NCBI GenBank assembly: GCA_942491885.1
Contig: CALOCQ010000003.1
Location: 434,001-498,000, forward strand
Source: CALBPI01 sp942491885
Lineage (GTDB): Bacteria; Pseudomonadota; Gammaproteobacteria; Steroidobacterales; Woeseiaceae
DNA length: 64,000 nucleotides
Direction: 5' to 3'
Shown: positions 1-8,932 of the stretch, piece by piece
Position numbering within the stretch: the stretch's first letter is position 1
Layout: each line of letters opens with the position of its first letter
Made by a program: the position numbers and the translations under genes
The notes under the pieces: generated by a model
What the model saw: only the letters and a program-made list of their open reading frames with translations
Databases searched by the model: none
Told to the model about the DNA's origin: nothing

Positions 1-2181
1 GCGCCGCGATACGAGGCGTATGCCCCAGCAGCAGCTTTCATATTCGATACCGACGAACCGCTCGAGCGTCACTTTTTCCTGGAACGCGTAATTATACCGT
101 CCGACGACGTTCCAGCGCGAAGAAATTGGCCATGACCACGACACATCGCCCTGTTCAATGCCATCACGGCGGAAGCGGTAGGCCAGATTGAATACGCGAC
201 GCTTGCCGGGCGCATATTGCAGCCGAATCTCTGATTGCGCGGTTTCGCTGCGCTCAGTGTTCCATTGCTGGGCCATATCGATGTTCCAGTTGCCCCAGAC
301 GTTCAGGCTGAGTTCTGCAATGTAGTCCGAGGAATTACCGCTCAAAGCCGGCGCGCCCGGCAGCGTCACCTCCTGTTCGGACAGGTAGCGGCTTTGCCCG
401 ACCGTCGCGCGCAGGATGGTCCGACCGGTGTCGGTGCTGACCAGCCGCGTCGACACGCCGACGGTCAGCTGATCGGTATCGCCGATACGGTCCAGCCCGA
501 TGAAACGGTTAGGACGGTATAGCTGTTCGAGACTGGCCAGCGGGTCGATCGTGTCGAATACCGGAATCTCTGCCTGATTCCGGAACGGCACATGGACGTA
601 GTAGATATGCGGCTCCAGCGTTTGGCGAACGCTGCCCGCTGACAGCTCACGCTCGAAACGCACGCCGGCATCCATCGTGAAAACGGGCAGGCTGCGCGTC
701 AGGCTGTCGTCGCCGGTGGTTGATTCGTCGTCCAGCTGGTAGAGCGTATACAGCCAACTGGCCTTGGGGTTGACGAAAAACCCGTTGCGCTCCATCGACC
801 AGCCGAATGACGGCGCGAGATGATAGCGCTGTCCGACCGCGCCCACATCCCGGTCAAACCGCGTAACTTCGCCGTCCAGCGAAAACTCAAAACCACCGGG
901 CAGGTTGTCGTACATGCCGCTGAAGCTGACGCCGGGCAAAATACGATAGGGCTCATCAATCGCGGCAATCTCGGTGTCGATCGTCTGAAAGCTCGTCGCA
1001 CGGGCCTCCGCGCGCCAGTGCCGGCCGTAGAAACCCACGCCGACCGTCCGGTCCAGGTGGGTTGCACTGGCGCTGGCCAGACTACCGCCCAGGTCCTCAA
1101 GATACTGGTCGTCCGAGACGTCAGTGATATCGGTGAATGCGCGCCAGCGGTCGGCAAAATCGGTCGTATTGTTCCAGCGCAGCAGCGTGCGGTCTATGTT
1201 CTCGAGATCATCGCCGGGCAGGTAGGCAAACTCGAGCGAGCCATTGCTGGTTTCGGTCAGATAGCGAAACTCACTGCCGAGCTGAACGCCGCGTCGCGAC
1301 AATATCCTTGGCGTGAACGTGGCATCAAACGCCGGTGCGATGTTCCAGTACCAGGGCACGCTGATATCAAGACCGTTGCGCGCGGACTGGCCAATGTTCG
1401 GCAGCAGAAAACCGCTTTTGCGCTGGGCCGAAAGCGGGAAGGAAAGATACGGCGAGTAGAGAATCGGCACGTCTTTGAACCTGAGTGCCAGCCCGCGCGC
1501 TTTACCGACGCCGTTTGCCGTGTCGAGGGTTATTTGTTTCGCCTGGACGATCCAGTCGTCTTTTTCGGGCGGACACGATGTATAAGATACGTTTTCCAGC
1601 AGCACGGTGCCGCCCTGGTCGATACGTAGCAGGCTCGCCGCGCCGCGCGACGCGCCATAGCCGAGCTGAAATTCGGCATCCGTGAAAGAGACGTTGCCGT
1701 ACAGATAACTCAATATGGCTTCCTGGCTGACAATGCTGGCGCCTGCGCCCAGGTAAGAAATGTCGCCAAAAAGCGCTAGTGTGCTTGTTTCTTTAGTGAA
1801 TTTGCCGCTATTGGCTTCTATCGTGAAATCACCTTTCGATGCGCTGACGCCATTGTCGAGAATTGCATCGCCGCCAAGCGTCACCGATCCGGTGCCACTC
1901 TCAAGCGCAATCTTTCCGGCTGGCAGCACGGCTGCGGGTGTTTCGGTGACCGGAAATTGCGTCGGTCCGCACAATGCCTGGTTGTCCGGTGGTGTGACTT
2001 GCTGCGCGTGTGCGGCCACGCACAGGCTCGCGCCGAAAACTACCAGGCTGGCGAAGCTGTAATTGCGAGAACCGGTTTTTTGGCGTCGGGTAGCGATGAT
2101 GCGGGCCGCGGCGATTGGTAAGACTTGCGCGCAGTGTAATGCATCAGGGGCGCCCGGGTCTCGCCGGGCGCCCGGCGACAT
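1..2181 (-). CDS. lptD: LPS-assembly protein LptD (partial, C-terminus off the left edge)
   Basis: Outer-membrane beta-barrel that, with LptE, inserts lipopolysaccharide into the outer leaflet. One uninterrupted frame runs leftwards off the window, about 727 codons. A signal-like hydrophobic stretch (ASLVVFGASLCVAAHA) is followed by the periplasmic OstA-type jellyroll (LESGTGSVTLGGDA onward) and then alternating barrel strands. The cysteines that form LptD's disulfides appear conserved: one near the mature N-terminus (ALCGPT), one in YTSCPPEKDDW, and the CC pair in ESCCWG close to the window edge. The first in-frame ATG is at 2181, which puts about 40 residues ahead of the hydrophobic segment; no ATG, GTG or TTG lies closer, so the start is uncertain. 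It is divergent from amgK-murU, a common arrangement. Family assignment is firm. Confidence 0.93.
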   Translation of the reverse strand, partial: MSPGARRDPGAPDALHCAQVLPIAAARIIATRRQKTGSRNYSFASLVVFGASLCVAAHAQQVTPPDNQALCGPTQFPVTETPAAVLPAGKIALESGTGSVTLGGDAILDNGVSASKGDFTIEANSGKFTKETSTLALFGDISYLGAGASIVSQEAILSYLYGNVSFTDAEFQLGYGASRGAASLLRIDQGGTVLLENVSYTSCPPEKDDWIVQAKQITLDTANGVGKARGLALRFKDVPILYSPYLSFPLSAQRKSGFLLPNIGQSARNGLDISVPWYWNIAPAFDATFTPRILSRRGVQLGSEFRYLTETSNGSLEFAYLPGDDLENIDRTLLRWNNTTDFADRWRAFTDITDVSDDQYLEDLGGSLASASATHLDRTVGVGFYGRHWRAEARATSFQTIDTEIAAIDEPYRILPGVSFSGMYDNLPGGFEFSLDGEVTRFDRDVGAVGQRYHLAPSFGWSMERNGFFVNPKASWLYTLYQLDDESTTGDDSLTRSLPVFTMDAGVRFERELSAGSVRQTLEPHIYYVHVPFRNQAEIPVFDTIDPLASLEQLYRPNRFIGLDRIGDTDQLTVGVSTRLVSTDTGRTILRATVGQSRYLSEQEVTLPGAPALSGNSSDYIAELSLNVWGNWNIDMAQQWNTERSETAQSEIRLQYAPGKRRVFNLAYRFRRDGIEQGDVSWSWPISSRWNVVGRYNYAFQEKVTLERFVGIEYESCCWGIRLVSRR

Positions 2182-2275
2182 GACATGGAATTCGACTGCC
2201 GCCGCGCGACGCGACGCGCTAGAATTCGCGCGGGAACGCGGGCAAGCTCGCTCGCAGGCAACGGGTGAAAACACA

Positions 2276-3301
2276 ATGACGGACGATGCGCGCTTTCGCG
2301 CTGCGCAGGAATGGTTACAGGCATCGGGTCTCGGTGACGTTCGCGTCACCGTTGCCTCGGCTGACGCGAGTTTTCGACGCTATTTCAGGGTGGTGCCTGC
2401 GAACGGGACGTTCGCCGATGACGCGTTGGCGATTTACCCATCGATAATCCTGATGGACGCCCCGCCCGAGCGCGAGGACAGCGTCCCGTTCGTCACCGTG
2501 GCGCGCCAGCTGGCCGCGATGTCACTGCCGGTGCCGGTCTTGCTTGCCGAGAATCTCGACGACGGCTTTTTCCTGCTCAGTGATCTCGGTGACACATCGT
2601 TGTTGACGGTTTTGGACGCAGACGCATCCGCCGTCGACGGGATGTACCGGCAGGCCGGCGAGCTGCTGCATGTCATGCAGCGCGAGGGTGGGCAATTTGC
2701 AGCCGGCTTGCCGCCCTACGACGAGGCATTGCTGCGCCGGGAACTCGCATTGTTTCGCGACTGGTTATGCGCGAAGCATCTTGCGCTCGAATGGGATGCG
2801 CGGGATGAGGCGCAGTGGCAGGCGCTGTGCGATGTGCTGGTGCGCAACGCGTTGCAGCAGCCGCAGGTGTATGTGCATCGTGATTTTCACTCGCGCAATC
2901 TGATGGTCGAGCGCAATGAGACGCTTGCCATCATCGATTTTCAGGATGCCGTTTGTGGCGCGCTGACTTACGACCTGGCGTCCCTGCTGCGTGATTGTTA
3001 TATCGCATGGCCACTTGATCGGGTTAAAGACTGGGCACGGGCGTGGTTCGACGACTGTGCATTGCTCGACGACGTCAACGAGGCGCAAAAGATGCGCTGG
3101 TTGTTTCTGACGGCGACCCAGCGGCATATCAAGGCGGCAGGTATTTTCGCGCGACTCGGACACCGCGATGGCAAGTGGGGTTATCTCGCCGATGTGCCGC
3201 GCACACTCGGTTATATCGTCGAGCTCGGCGATACGTACCCGGAACTACGCTGGTTGCAACAGATGATCACGCAACGTTGCCTGCCGGCGCTAAGCGCATG
3301 A
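2276..3301 (+). CDS. amgK: N-acetylmuramate/N-acetylglucosamine anomeric kinase AmgK
   Basis: 341-residue aminoglycoside-phosphotransferase-fold kinase. AmgK phosphorylates the anomeric carbon of MurNAc (and GlcNAc) released from recycled peptidoglycan, feeding MurU and bypassing early de novo UDP-MurNAc synthesis. The catalytic loop is visible as VYVHRDFHSRNLM, followed by the metal-binding AIIDFQDA. The start at 2276 (ACACAATGACGG) gives the usual MTDDARFRAAQEW N-terminus; the frame stays open upstream to 2063 but that stretch is not family-like. The stop overlaps the murU start (ATGA), so the two are translationally coupled. Divergent from lptD. Confidence 0.92.
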   Translation: MTDDARFRAAQEWLQASGLGDVRVTVASADASFRRYFRVVPANGTFADDALAIYPSIILMDAPPEREDSVPFVTVARQLAAMSLPVPVLLAENLDDGFFLLSDLGDTSLLTVLDADASAVDGMYRQAGELLHVMQREGGQFAAGLPPYDEALLRRELALFRDWLCAKHLALEWDARDEAQWQALCDVLVRNALQQPQVYVHRDFHSRNLMVERNETLAIIDFQDAVCGALTYDLASLLRDCYIAWPLDRVKDWARAWFDDCALLDDVNEAQKMRWLFLTATQRHIKAAGIFARLGHRDGKWGYLADVPRTLGYIVELGDTYPELRWLQQMITQRCLPALSA

Positions 3302-3969
3302 CTGAGGCACTGATTCTGGCGGCCGGTCGCGGTGAGCGTTTGCGCCCGTTGACCGACCGCACGCCAAAGGCGCTCGTCGAAGTCGGCGGGCGGGCGTTGA
3401 TCGAGCACCACCTTGTAGCGCTGGCGAGCGCCGGCGTCACGCGTGTCGTCATTAACCTCGGCTGGCTGGGCGAACACATCGTCACGCGAATTGGTGACGG
3501 GCGGCGCTACGGTGTGCGCGTCGTGTACAGCCCCGAAGGCTATCCGACACTCGATACCGGCGGTGCGATTGTGCGCGCGCTGGGCGTTATGGCCGTGTCA
3601 CCGTTCTGGGTCGTGAATGCGGACGTGCGTTGCGACTATGCGTTCGACGCGAGTCCGGAGGCGTTGCTGGATGGTTGTCAGGCGGCGATCGGTTTGGTCG
3701 ACAACCCGCACTACCGCGATGATGGCGACTTTGCATTGCAGGACAAGCGCGCTGTGAATGAGGGCGATGCGCGACTCACGTTTTCCGGCATTGCATGCTA
3801 TTCACCGGCTTATTTCGACAATTCACAAGACGGTCGCTTCTCGGTTGTGCCGCTGTTGCGCGACACTGCAGCGCAAGGCGCGTTGGCAGGCTTCCGGATT
3901 GACGCTGACTGGTTCGATGTAGGTACCCCGGAGCGTCTGGCGGCGGTAAGGTCGGCCGATCCTCATTAG
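3298..3969 (+). CDS. murU: N-acetylmuramate alpha-1-phosphate uridylyltransferase MurU
   Basis: 223-residue nucleotidyltransferase that converts MurNAc-1-phosphate and UTP to UDP-MurNAc, the second step of the AmgK-MurU recycling bypass. The N-terminus carries the sugar-nucleotidyltransferase signature LAAGRGERLRPLTDRTPKAL with the Lys of PKAL, then LDTGGAI and the metal-site motif VVNADV. C-terminal DADWFDVGTPERL is typical. The ATG overlaps the amgK stop by 4 nt. It ends convergently about 70 bp from lipB; I see no obvious hairpin between them. This pair is associated in other bacteria with intrinsic fosfomycin tolerance, which is family knowledge and not visible here. Confidence 0.92.
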   Translation: MTEALILAAGRGERLRPLTDRTPKALVEVGGRALIEHHLVALASAGVTRVVINLGWLGEHIVTRIGDGRRYGVRVVYSPEGYPTLDTGGAIVRALGVMAVSPFWVVNADVRCDYAFDASPEALLDGCQAAIGLVDNPHYRDDGDFALQDKRAVNEGDARLTFSGIACYSPAYFDNSQDGRFSVVPLLRDTAAQGALAGFRIDADWFDVGTPERLAAVRSADPH

Positions 3970-4041
3970 GGTTTTCGTCTGACGCCGCGCTTGTCATGCG
4001 CCGGCTGTGTTTCACCGCCGCGGTTTACTGCGCCACGCGAT

Positions 4042-4698
4042 TCAATGATCTTCGTTGACCATAGTCAGCCCGAGATGTGTGGCTAGCAGTGGCGTCAATT
4101 GTGCGGCGATTTCGCTCTGAGTATCGTCGATTCCAAGACGCTTCAGGTCGGTGACCTCGAGGCCCTGCATGCCGCACGGGTTGATGCGTGAGAACGGCTC
4201 CAGATCCATATCCACATTGACCGCCATGCCGTGATAGGTGCAACCGCGCCGAATACGCAGACCGATACTGGCAACTTTGCGACCGTCCACATAAACGCCG
4301 GGCGCGTCGCGTCGCGCGACAGCGTCGATGCCTTTTGCAGCCAGCAAATCGATAGCCGTGTTTTCCAGCGCGCTGACCAACGCGCGCACGCCAATCTGAG
4401 CGCGCCGTACGTCGATCAGCGGGTAGACCATCAGCTGGCCGGGTCCGTGATAGGTCACCTGGCCGCCGCGGTCGATTTTTATCAGCGGTATATCTCCCGG
4501 GGCGAGCACATGCGATGGGTCGGCCGCCATGCCGAGCGTGAATACCGGCGGGTGTTCGCAATACCAGAGCTGGTCGTCAACCGATGCGTCGCGATTGTCG
4601 GTGAACTGTTGCATGTCGCGCCAAAGCGGCTCGTATTCACGCCGACCCAGCGCGCGAACATGGCAGGCGCGAAGCGTTGCTTCGCCGGAACCTTTCAC
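4042..4698 (-). CDS. lipB: Octanoyltransferase LipB
   Basis: 218-residue enzyme that transfers octanoate from octanoyl-ACP to lipoyl domains, the first step of protein lipoylation. Family motifs are clear: GGQVTYHGPGQLMVYPLID, then KVASIGLRIRRGCTYHGMAVNV with the conserved Lys, and FSRINPCGMQG containing the catalytic Cys. It starts with GTG at 4698, overlapping the ybeD stop (TTGTGA), so it is the last gene of the long minus-strand operon. lipA, the usual neighbour, is not present in the window. Confidence 0.94.
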   Translation of the reverse strand: MKGSGEATLRACHVRALGRREYEPLWRDMQQFTDNRDASVDDQLWYCEHPPVFTLGMAADPSHVLAPGDIPLIKIDRGGQVTYHGPGQLMVYPLIDVRRAQIGVRALVSALENTAIDLLAAKGIDAVARRDAPGVYVDGRKVASIGLRIRRGCTYHGMAVNVDMDLEPFSRINPCGMQGLEVTDLKRLGIDDTQSEIAAQLTPLLATHLGLTMVNEDH

Positions 4699-4979
4699 AA
4701 TGCCATCACGACGCGCTCATCGTCCGTCAATGTCTGATAGATCGCATCGAGCTGCGCGCGGCTGGTCGCTGTAATTTCAATAGTGACAGACAGGAACTTA
4801 TCGTTCTTGCTCGTGCGCGAAGCGACTGAGGTCGGTTGCTGCCCGTCGGTATGTCGGGCGACCAGCGCGAGCGCGTGGTCGACAAAACTGTCGTCATTGC
4901 GTCCCATGATCTTGAAGGGGAACGCGGTCGGAAATTCAATCAGCGGCGGCGCTTGTTCCTGCTTTTCGTCGTCGCTCAC
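4695..4979 (-). CDS. ybeD: YbeD/DUF493 family protein
   Basis: 94-residue small protein matching the YbeD (UPF0250/DUF493) family, which sits between dacA and lipB in enterobacteria. Recognisable blocks are IEFPTAFPFKIMGR near the start and SVTIEITATSRAQLDAIYQ near the end, with an ACT-like beta-alpha-beta pattern. I chose the GTG at 4979 because it overlaps the preceding aminotransferase stop (GTGA); a longer in-frame reading to 5129 lies wholly inside that gene. A regulatory role is suspected for the family but no function can be read from the sequence. Confidence 0.85.
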   Translation of the reverse strand: MSDDEKQEQAPPLIEFPTAFPFKIMGRNDDSFVDHALALVARHTDGQQPTSVASRTSKNDKFLSVTIEITATSRAQLDAIYQTLTDDERVVMAL

Positions 4980-5833
4980 AGGTTGGCCTTTACATGTTGG
5001 TATGCGGCAAACAGCTGCGCCCAGACGGGGCCCGGCTTGCCGCCACCGATAGTTGCGCCGTCCAGGGCGACAACAGGCATCAGCTCCTTGGTGCTCGACA
5101 TCAGTAGTAGCTCGTCCGCCCGGCGACATTCTTCAATGCCAATTTCGCGCACGACGACCGGGATGTTTTCACCCGTGGCGAGTTCGAGAGTCAGCCGACG
5201 GGTAATGCTTGGCAGCAGCGCTGTGTCTTCGGGTGGTGCGACGCAGGCGCCGTCAATGATGCATACGGCGGCGCTGGCGGCGCCTTCGATCATCTTGTCG
5301 CCGCGGGTCAGAATAGCCTCGACTGCGCCGGCCTCATTGGCGGCCTGCCGCGCCAGTACGTTGGCGAGCAGCGAGGTTGATTTGATGTCGCAGCGTGCCC
5401 AGCGCTGGTCCGGCAGCGTGACTGCGCTGACACCGTCGGCGTAATCCGCCGCGCTCACAGGTTTCAGGCGGCTGGACATGCCGAACAACGTGCTGTGTTG
5501 CTGCGGCGGAAAGCGGTGGTCGCGACCCGCATCGCCGTTACGAGATGCCTGTAGGTAGATTGTTTGGTTGCCACCGCCGTTGGCATCGATCAGCGCCGTG
5601 ATGACATCGCTCAAAGCGTCGCTGTCCATCGGCGCCGGCAGCCGGATCTCCGCTAGGCTGCGCGTGAATCGCTGCAAGTGCAGGGCGAGAGCCAGCGGCT
5701 TGCCGTCATAGACCGGTATGACTTCATAGACACCATCACCAAACAAAAACCCGCGGTCCAGAGGCGAAATTGATACCTCGGCCAGCGGCTTGATGTAGCC
5801 GCCATGCCACGCCATCGACAGTGCATCAGCCAT
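4976..5833 (-). CDS. dat: D-amino-acid transaminase (class IV aminotransferase)
   Basis: 285-residue PLP enzyme of the D-alanine transaminase / branched-chain aminotransferase fold. It contains SPLDRGFLFGDGVYEVIPVY, the typical Dat opening, and the PLP-lysine region CDIKSTSLLANVLARQAA, followed by EAILTRGDKMIEGAASAAV. The likely reaction interconverts D-alanine and D-glutamate with their keto acids, which suits its place between dacC and lipB among cell-wall genes. Class IV members such as 4-amino-4-deoxychorismate lyase share this fold; the DRGFLFGDGVYE start and the context favour Dat. The stop overlaps the ybeD start. Confidence 0.85.
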   Translation of the reverse strand: MADALSMAWHGGYIKPLAEVSISPLDRGFLFGDGVYEVIPVYDGKPLALALHLQRFTRSLAEIRLPAPMDSDALSDVITALIDANGGGNQTIYLQASRNGDAGRDHRFPPQQHSTLFGMSSRLKPVSAADYADGVSAVTLPDQRWARCDIKSTSLLANVLARQAANEAGAVEAILTRGDKMIEGAASAAVCIIDGACVAPPEDTALLPSITRRLTLELATGENIPVVVREIGIEECRRADELLLMSSTKELMPVVALDGATIGGGKPGPVWAQLFAAYQHVKANL

Positions 5834-5860
5834 GTCGAATTCCGCAGGCTTGCTTTGCGC

Positions 5861-7006
5861 TCACTCGAACCATAATTTCACTTCGTCGGTCATGCGCTTC
5901 CACATGCCGCCTTGTTCGATGTTGTCCAACGCGATGACGCTGGTCTCCGCCATCTGCTCGCCGTCCAGCGATACGGTCAGGCGCCCGACATCGGCGCCGC
6001 TTACGATCGGGGCGTACAGCGTACGGCGTACGGTGATCACCGGTCTTACGTCGTCCCATGCACCGCGCGGCACGGTGACATAGATGTCATCAGCGACGCC
6101 GAGCCGGGTCATATCGTTGCCGCCTTTCCAGACCCGCGCCTCGTCGATTGCCTGGCCGCTGGCGTAGAGACGCCGTGTTTCGAAGAAACGAAATCCATAG
6201 TTCAATAACGCCTGGCTTGCGTCGATGCGGGCTTTGGCGCTGTTGGTGCCCATCACCGCAGAAATCAGTCGCATGTCGTTGCGCCGCGCCGAGGACACGA
6301 GGCAATAGCCCGCCGCTTCGGTGTAGCCGGTCTTCATGCCGTCAACGGTGCTGTCCTGCCACAACAGGCGATTACGATTGTCTTGCGAGATCTCGTTCCA
6401 GGTGAAGCTGCGCTGGCTGTACCAGCGGTAGTACTGGGGGAACTCGACGATGATCGCGCGCGCAAGCGTCGCCATGTCGCGCGCGGTCGAATAGTGCTGG
6501 TCGCCGGGCAGGCCGGTGGCGTTCTGGAAGCTGGTCGAGACCATGCCGAGCTGGGCGGCGAATGAGTTCATCAGGTCGGCAAACACCGCCTCGGTGCCGG
6601 CGACGTATTCCGCCAAGGCTACGCTGGCGTCGTTGCCCGATTGCACGATCATGCCTTGCAGCAGGTCCTCAACCGCGACCTGGCTGCGCTGTTCCAGAAA
6701 CATGCGTGAGCCGCCGGTGCCGTAAGCATTCGTGCTAATGGGCACAAGGTCGCGCAGGCCGATTTGTTCTGCGGCCAGCGCCTGGAACACCACATAGGCG
6801 GTCATCAGCTTGGTCAGGCTGGCGGGCTCTACCTGCAGATCGGGCGCCATTGCGGCAACAATGCTGCCGCTATCCGCATCCAGCACGATGTAGCTGGAGG
6901 CATTAAGCGCGGGTGGTGCAGGGGTCGGCAGCGCCGCATTTGCGGGTGCGCTCGCGAACGCTAGTACAGCGATAAGAATGAGCAGGGCGGAACGAAAGTC
7001 AGACAT
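5861..7006 (-). CDS. dacC: D-alanyl-D-alanine carboxypeptidase (PBP5/6 type)
   Basis: 381-residue periplasmic low-molecular-weight penicillin-binding protein that trims the terminal D-Ala from muropeptides. It has a cleavable signal (LLILIAVLAFASAPANA), active-site SLTK at residues 63-66, SGN at 123-125 and KTG at 225-227. The roughly 120-residue C-terminal beta domain ends in a short amphipathic tail (GGMWKRMTDEVKLWFE) typical of PBP5/6 membrane anchoring. Gene position between rlpA and dat is classic. dacA and dacC are not distinguishable from sequence alone. Confidence 0.93.
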   Translation of the reverse strand: MSDFRSALLILIAVLAFASAPANAALPTPAPPALNASSYIVLDADSGSIVAAMAPDLQVEPASLTKLMTAYVVFQALAAEQIGLRDLVPISTNAYGTGGSRMFLEQRSQVAVEDLLQGMIVQSGNDASVALAEYVAGTEAVFADLMNSFAAQLGMVSTSFQNATGLPGDQHYSTARDMATLARAIIVEFPQYYRWYSQRSFTWNEISQDNRNRLLWQDSTVDGMKTGYTEAAGYCLVSSARRNDMRLISAVMGTNSAKARIDASQALLNYGFRFFETRRLYASGQAIDEARVWKGGNDMTRLGVADDIYVTVPRGAWDDVRPVITVRRTLYAPIVSGADVGRLTVSLDGEQMAETSVIALDNIEQGGMWKRMTDEVKLWFE

Positions 7007-7129
7007 GGTTTAGCAGGATCCGATGGCGCAAACGCCTATTATTTCACAGCGCGGCCCGTCGCGTATGCGGGTATCGCATCATCTCTGACCAGCGATGCGC
7101 CGGGAAGTTGCCTCGTGGCTAGCGACGGC

Positions 7130-7906
7130 TTACTCGCTGACCAGTCGCGGGCCGCGAACGCCGAGTGATGCGAGCTGTGCCACTAACCGGTCAAACGCGC
7201 CCACGTCCTGAATGGGACCAATGCGCACGCGAAAAACCGGTTTCCTCTGGTCATCAGACTGGCTCAGAAAGACGTTGTGGATGCCGGAATCCTGCAGCAG
7301 CATGAGCTGGCGGTCGGCATTGCTGCGCTCACCGAAGGCACCGGTCTGCATGTACAGCGCGACGTCCTGCGGGTCACTGTCCGGCTGTACACTCGCGGTT
7401 TGCGTCTCGGCCGAGAAGTCTATGGTCTCGACCTCGACCAGCCCGGTACCTGCCTGAATCATGTCGAGCTCACGCGCGGCGGCATAGGACAGGTCGATGA
7501 TGCGATTGTCCACGAACGGGCCGCGGTCGTTGACCTTAACGACCAGCGTGCGTCCGTTGGTGAGATTCGTGACACGCACCCACGTCGGCAGCGGTAGTGT
7601 CTTGTGTGCCGCGCTCAACGCGTGCATATCGTAAATCTCACCCGACGACGTGCGCCGTCCATGAAATTTCTTGCCGTACCAGCTGGCGACACCGCGCTCG
7701 CTGTAGCCATTCGCCGATTGCTTTACGTGGTAGCGCTTTCCGTAGACGTCATAAAACTGCGGGTTGCCGTAAGCGCTGCGCGGCTCGGGCTTGGGTATGC
7801 CCTGGACTACCGGCGTTCCGCGGTCTGTGCGCGGCGGGCCGTCGCGATCCTTGTGCAGGCTGCAGCCGGCCAGCAAGATCGCACATGCCAGGGCAAGGTA
7901 TTTCAT
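7130..7906 (-). CDS. rlpA: Septal ring lytic transglycosylase RlpA
   Basis: 258-residue lipoprotein. The lipobox LLAGC puts the lipidated Cys at residue 15. A double-psi beta-barrel follows (GVASWYGKKFHGRRTSSGEIYDM, with the catalytic-type Asp in KVNDRGPF), and a SPOR domain fills the last 75 or so residues (VALYMQTGAFGERSNADRQ onward) for binding denuded septal glycan. RlpA cleaves naked glycan strands during daughter-cell separation in Pseudomonas; that activity is inferred from family. Its ATG overlaps the mltB stop (ATGA). Confidence 0.93.
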   Translation of the reverse strand: MKYLALACAILLAGCSLHKDRDGPPRTDRGTPVVQGIPKPEPRSAYGNPQFYDVYGKRYHVKQSANGYSERGVASWYGKKFHGRRTSSGEIYDMHALSAAHKTLPLPTWVRVTNLTNGRTLVVKVNDRGPFVDNRIIDLSYAAARELDMIQAGTGLVEVETIDFSAETQTASVQPDSDPQDVALYMQTGAFGERSNADRQLMLLQDSGIHNVFLSQSDDQRKPVFRVRIGPIQDVGAFDRLVAQLASLGVRGPRLVSE

Positions 7907-8916
7907 TGCGCGGCGTTACTCGCAGCCAGCGATGCGCGCCGTGCCACACCGATTTCGCTACCGAGCTCCCAAACCGCCATCGCGTACATCGCGCTGCGGT
8001 TGTAGCGCGTGATGACATAGAAATTGTGGAAGCCCACATAGTACTGCGGGCCGTCTTCACCCTCGAATGCGATCAGTCTGGCTTTGCTGTCGGCGGGCAG
8101 ATCAGTTGCGAAGCTCACGCCCTGTTGCGACAAGGCGGCGATGCTGCTGTCTGCCTTCAGGCTGTTTTTCTCCGGCAGCGTGCCTTCGAAATTCGTATTC
8201 AACGTAGCGGCGCTGACCACTTCCTGACCGGGCTGCCATTTGTGGCGTACGAAATAATTGGCAACGCTGCCGATGATGTCGTGCCAGTTACCCCACAGGT
8301 CGCGGCGGCCGTCTTCATTTGCGTCCACGGCGTAGGCGCGGTAGCTCGACGGGATGAACTGCGGCGAGCCCATCGCGCCCGCATACGATCCGAGTGCGGT
8401 TTCAATGTCGACGTTTTCCTCGCGGGCGAGGATCAGGAATTCGCCGAGCTCCTTGCGGAAAAACTTCGCACGCGGCGGGTAGTCGAAGCCGAGCGTCGCC
8501 AGCGCATCGAGTACGCGGTATTTGCCGGTAATGCGCCCGAAGTAGGTTTCCACACCGATGATGCCGACGAGGATTTCGCCGGGTACACCCGTTTTCTCGC
8601 TTACATCTTCAATTGTCGCTGCATGTTCGTTCCAGAATGCCACGCCGGCATCGATGCGCTTCGGCTGAATGAAAATGTCACGGTAGTCGTGCCATGGTTT
8701 GCTTTTCTCAGCCGGACGGCTGATCGCGTCAAGAATGCTCTGTTGTTTCGTGGCGCCTGCCAGCAGCGCATTGAGCGCGTCCCGGTCGAAGTCATGCTGT
8801 TCAACCAGTTCATCAACAAACTGGCGCACGTCGTCTCTTTGTACGTCCAGGGCGTGGGCTGGAGCGCACAGCGCCAATGAGATCGTCAGTAGCAGGCCAT
8901 AGCGGCGAAAAATCAT
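7903..8916 (-). CDS. mltB: Lytic murein transglycosylase B
   Basis: 337-residue MltB-type transglycosylase that cleaves MurNAc-GlcNAc bonds with formation of 1,6-anhydroMurNAc. The catalytic Glu lies in ILVGIIGVETYFGRITGKYRV; SYAGAMGSPQFIPSSYRAYAVD and the DANEDGRRDLW calcium-type loop are also family hallmarks. The N-terminus has a cleavable signal peptide ending APAHA and no lipobox, so it is probably soluble and periplasmic and not a lipoprotein. It sits between rodA and rlpA in the elongation operon. Confidence 0.93.
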   Translation of the reverse strand: MIFRRYGLLLTISLALCAPAHALDVQRDDVRQFVDELVEQHDFDRDALNALLAGATKQQSILDAISRPAEKSKPWHDYRDIFIQPKRIDAGVAFWNEHAATIEDVSEKTGVPGEILVGIIGVETYFGRITGKYRVLDALATLGFDYPPRAKFFRKELGEFLILAREENVDIETALGSYAGAMGSPQFIPSSYRAYAVDANEDGRRDLWGNWHDIIGSVANYFVRHKWQPGQEVVSAATLNTNFEGTLPEKNSLKADSSIAALSQQGVSFATDLPADSKARLIAFEGEDGPQYYVGFHNFYVITRYNRSAMYAMAVWELGSEIGVARRASLAASNAAQ

Positions 8917-8932
8917 TTTCGAATCCTTGGTC

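Noticed and set aside
820..1629. Long plus-strand open frame opposite lptD
   Set aside because: It lies wholly antisense to a clear LptD coding frame, has no family-like motifs and an Arg- and Ala-rich composition typical of a GC-rich shadow frame.
7597..8880. 427-codon plus-strand frame opposite mltB and the rlpA start
   Set aside because: Antisense shadow of two well-supported genes; no recognisable domain.
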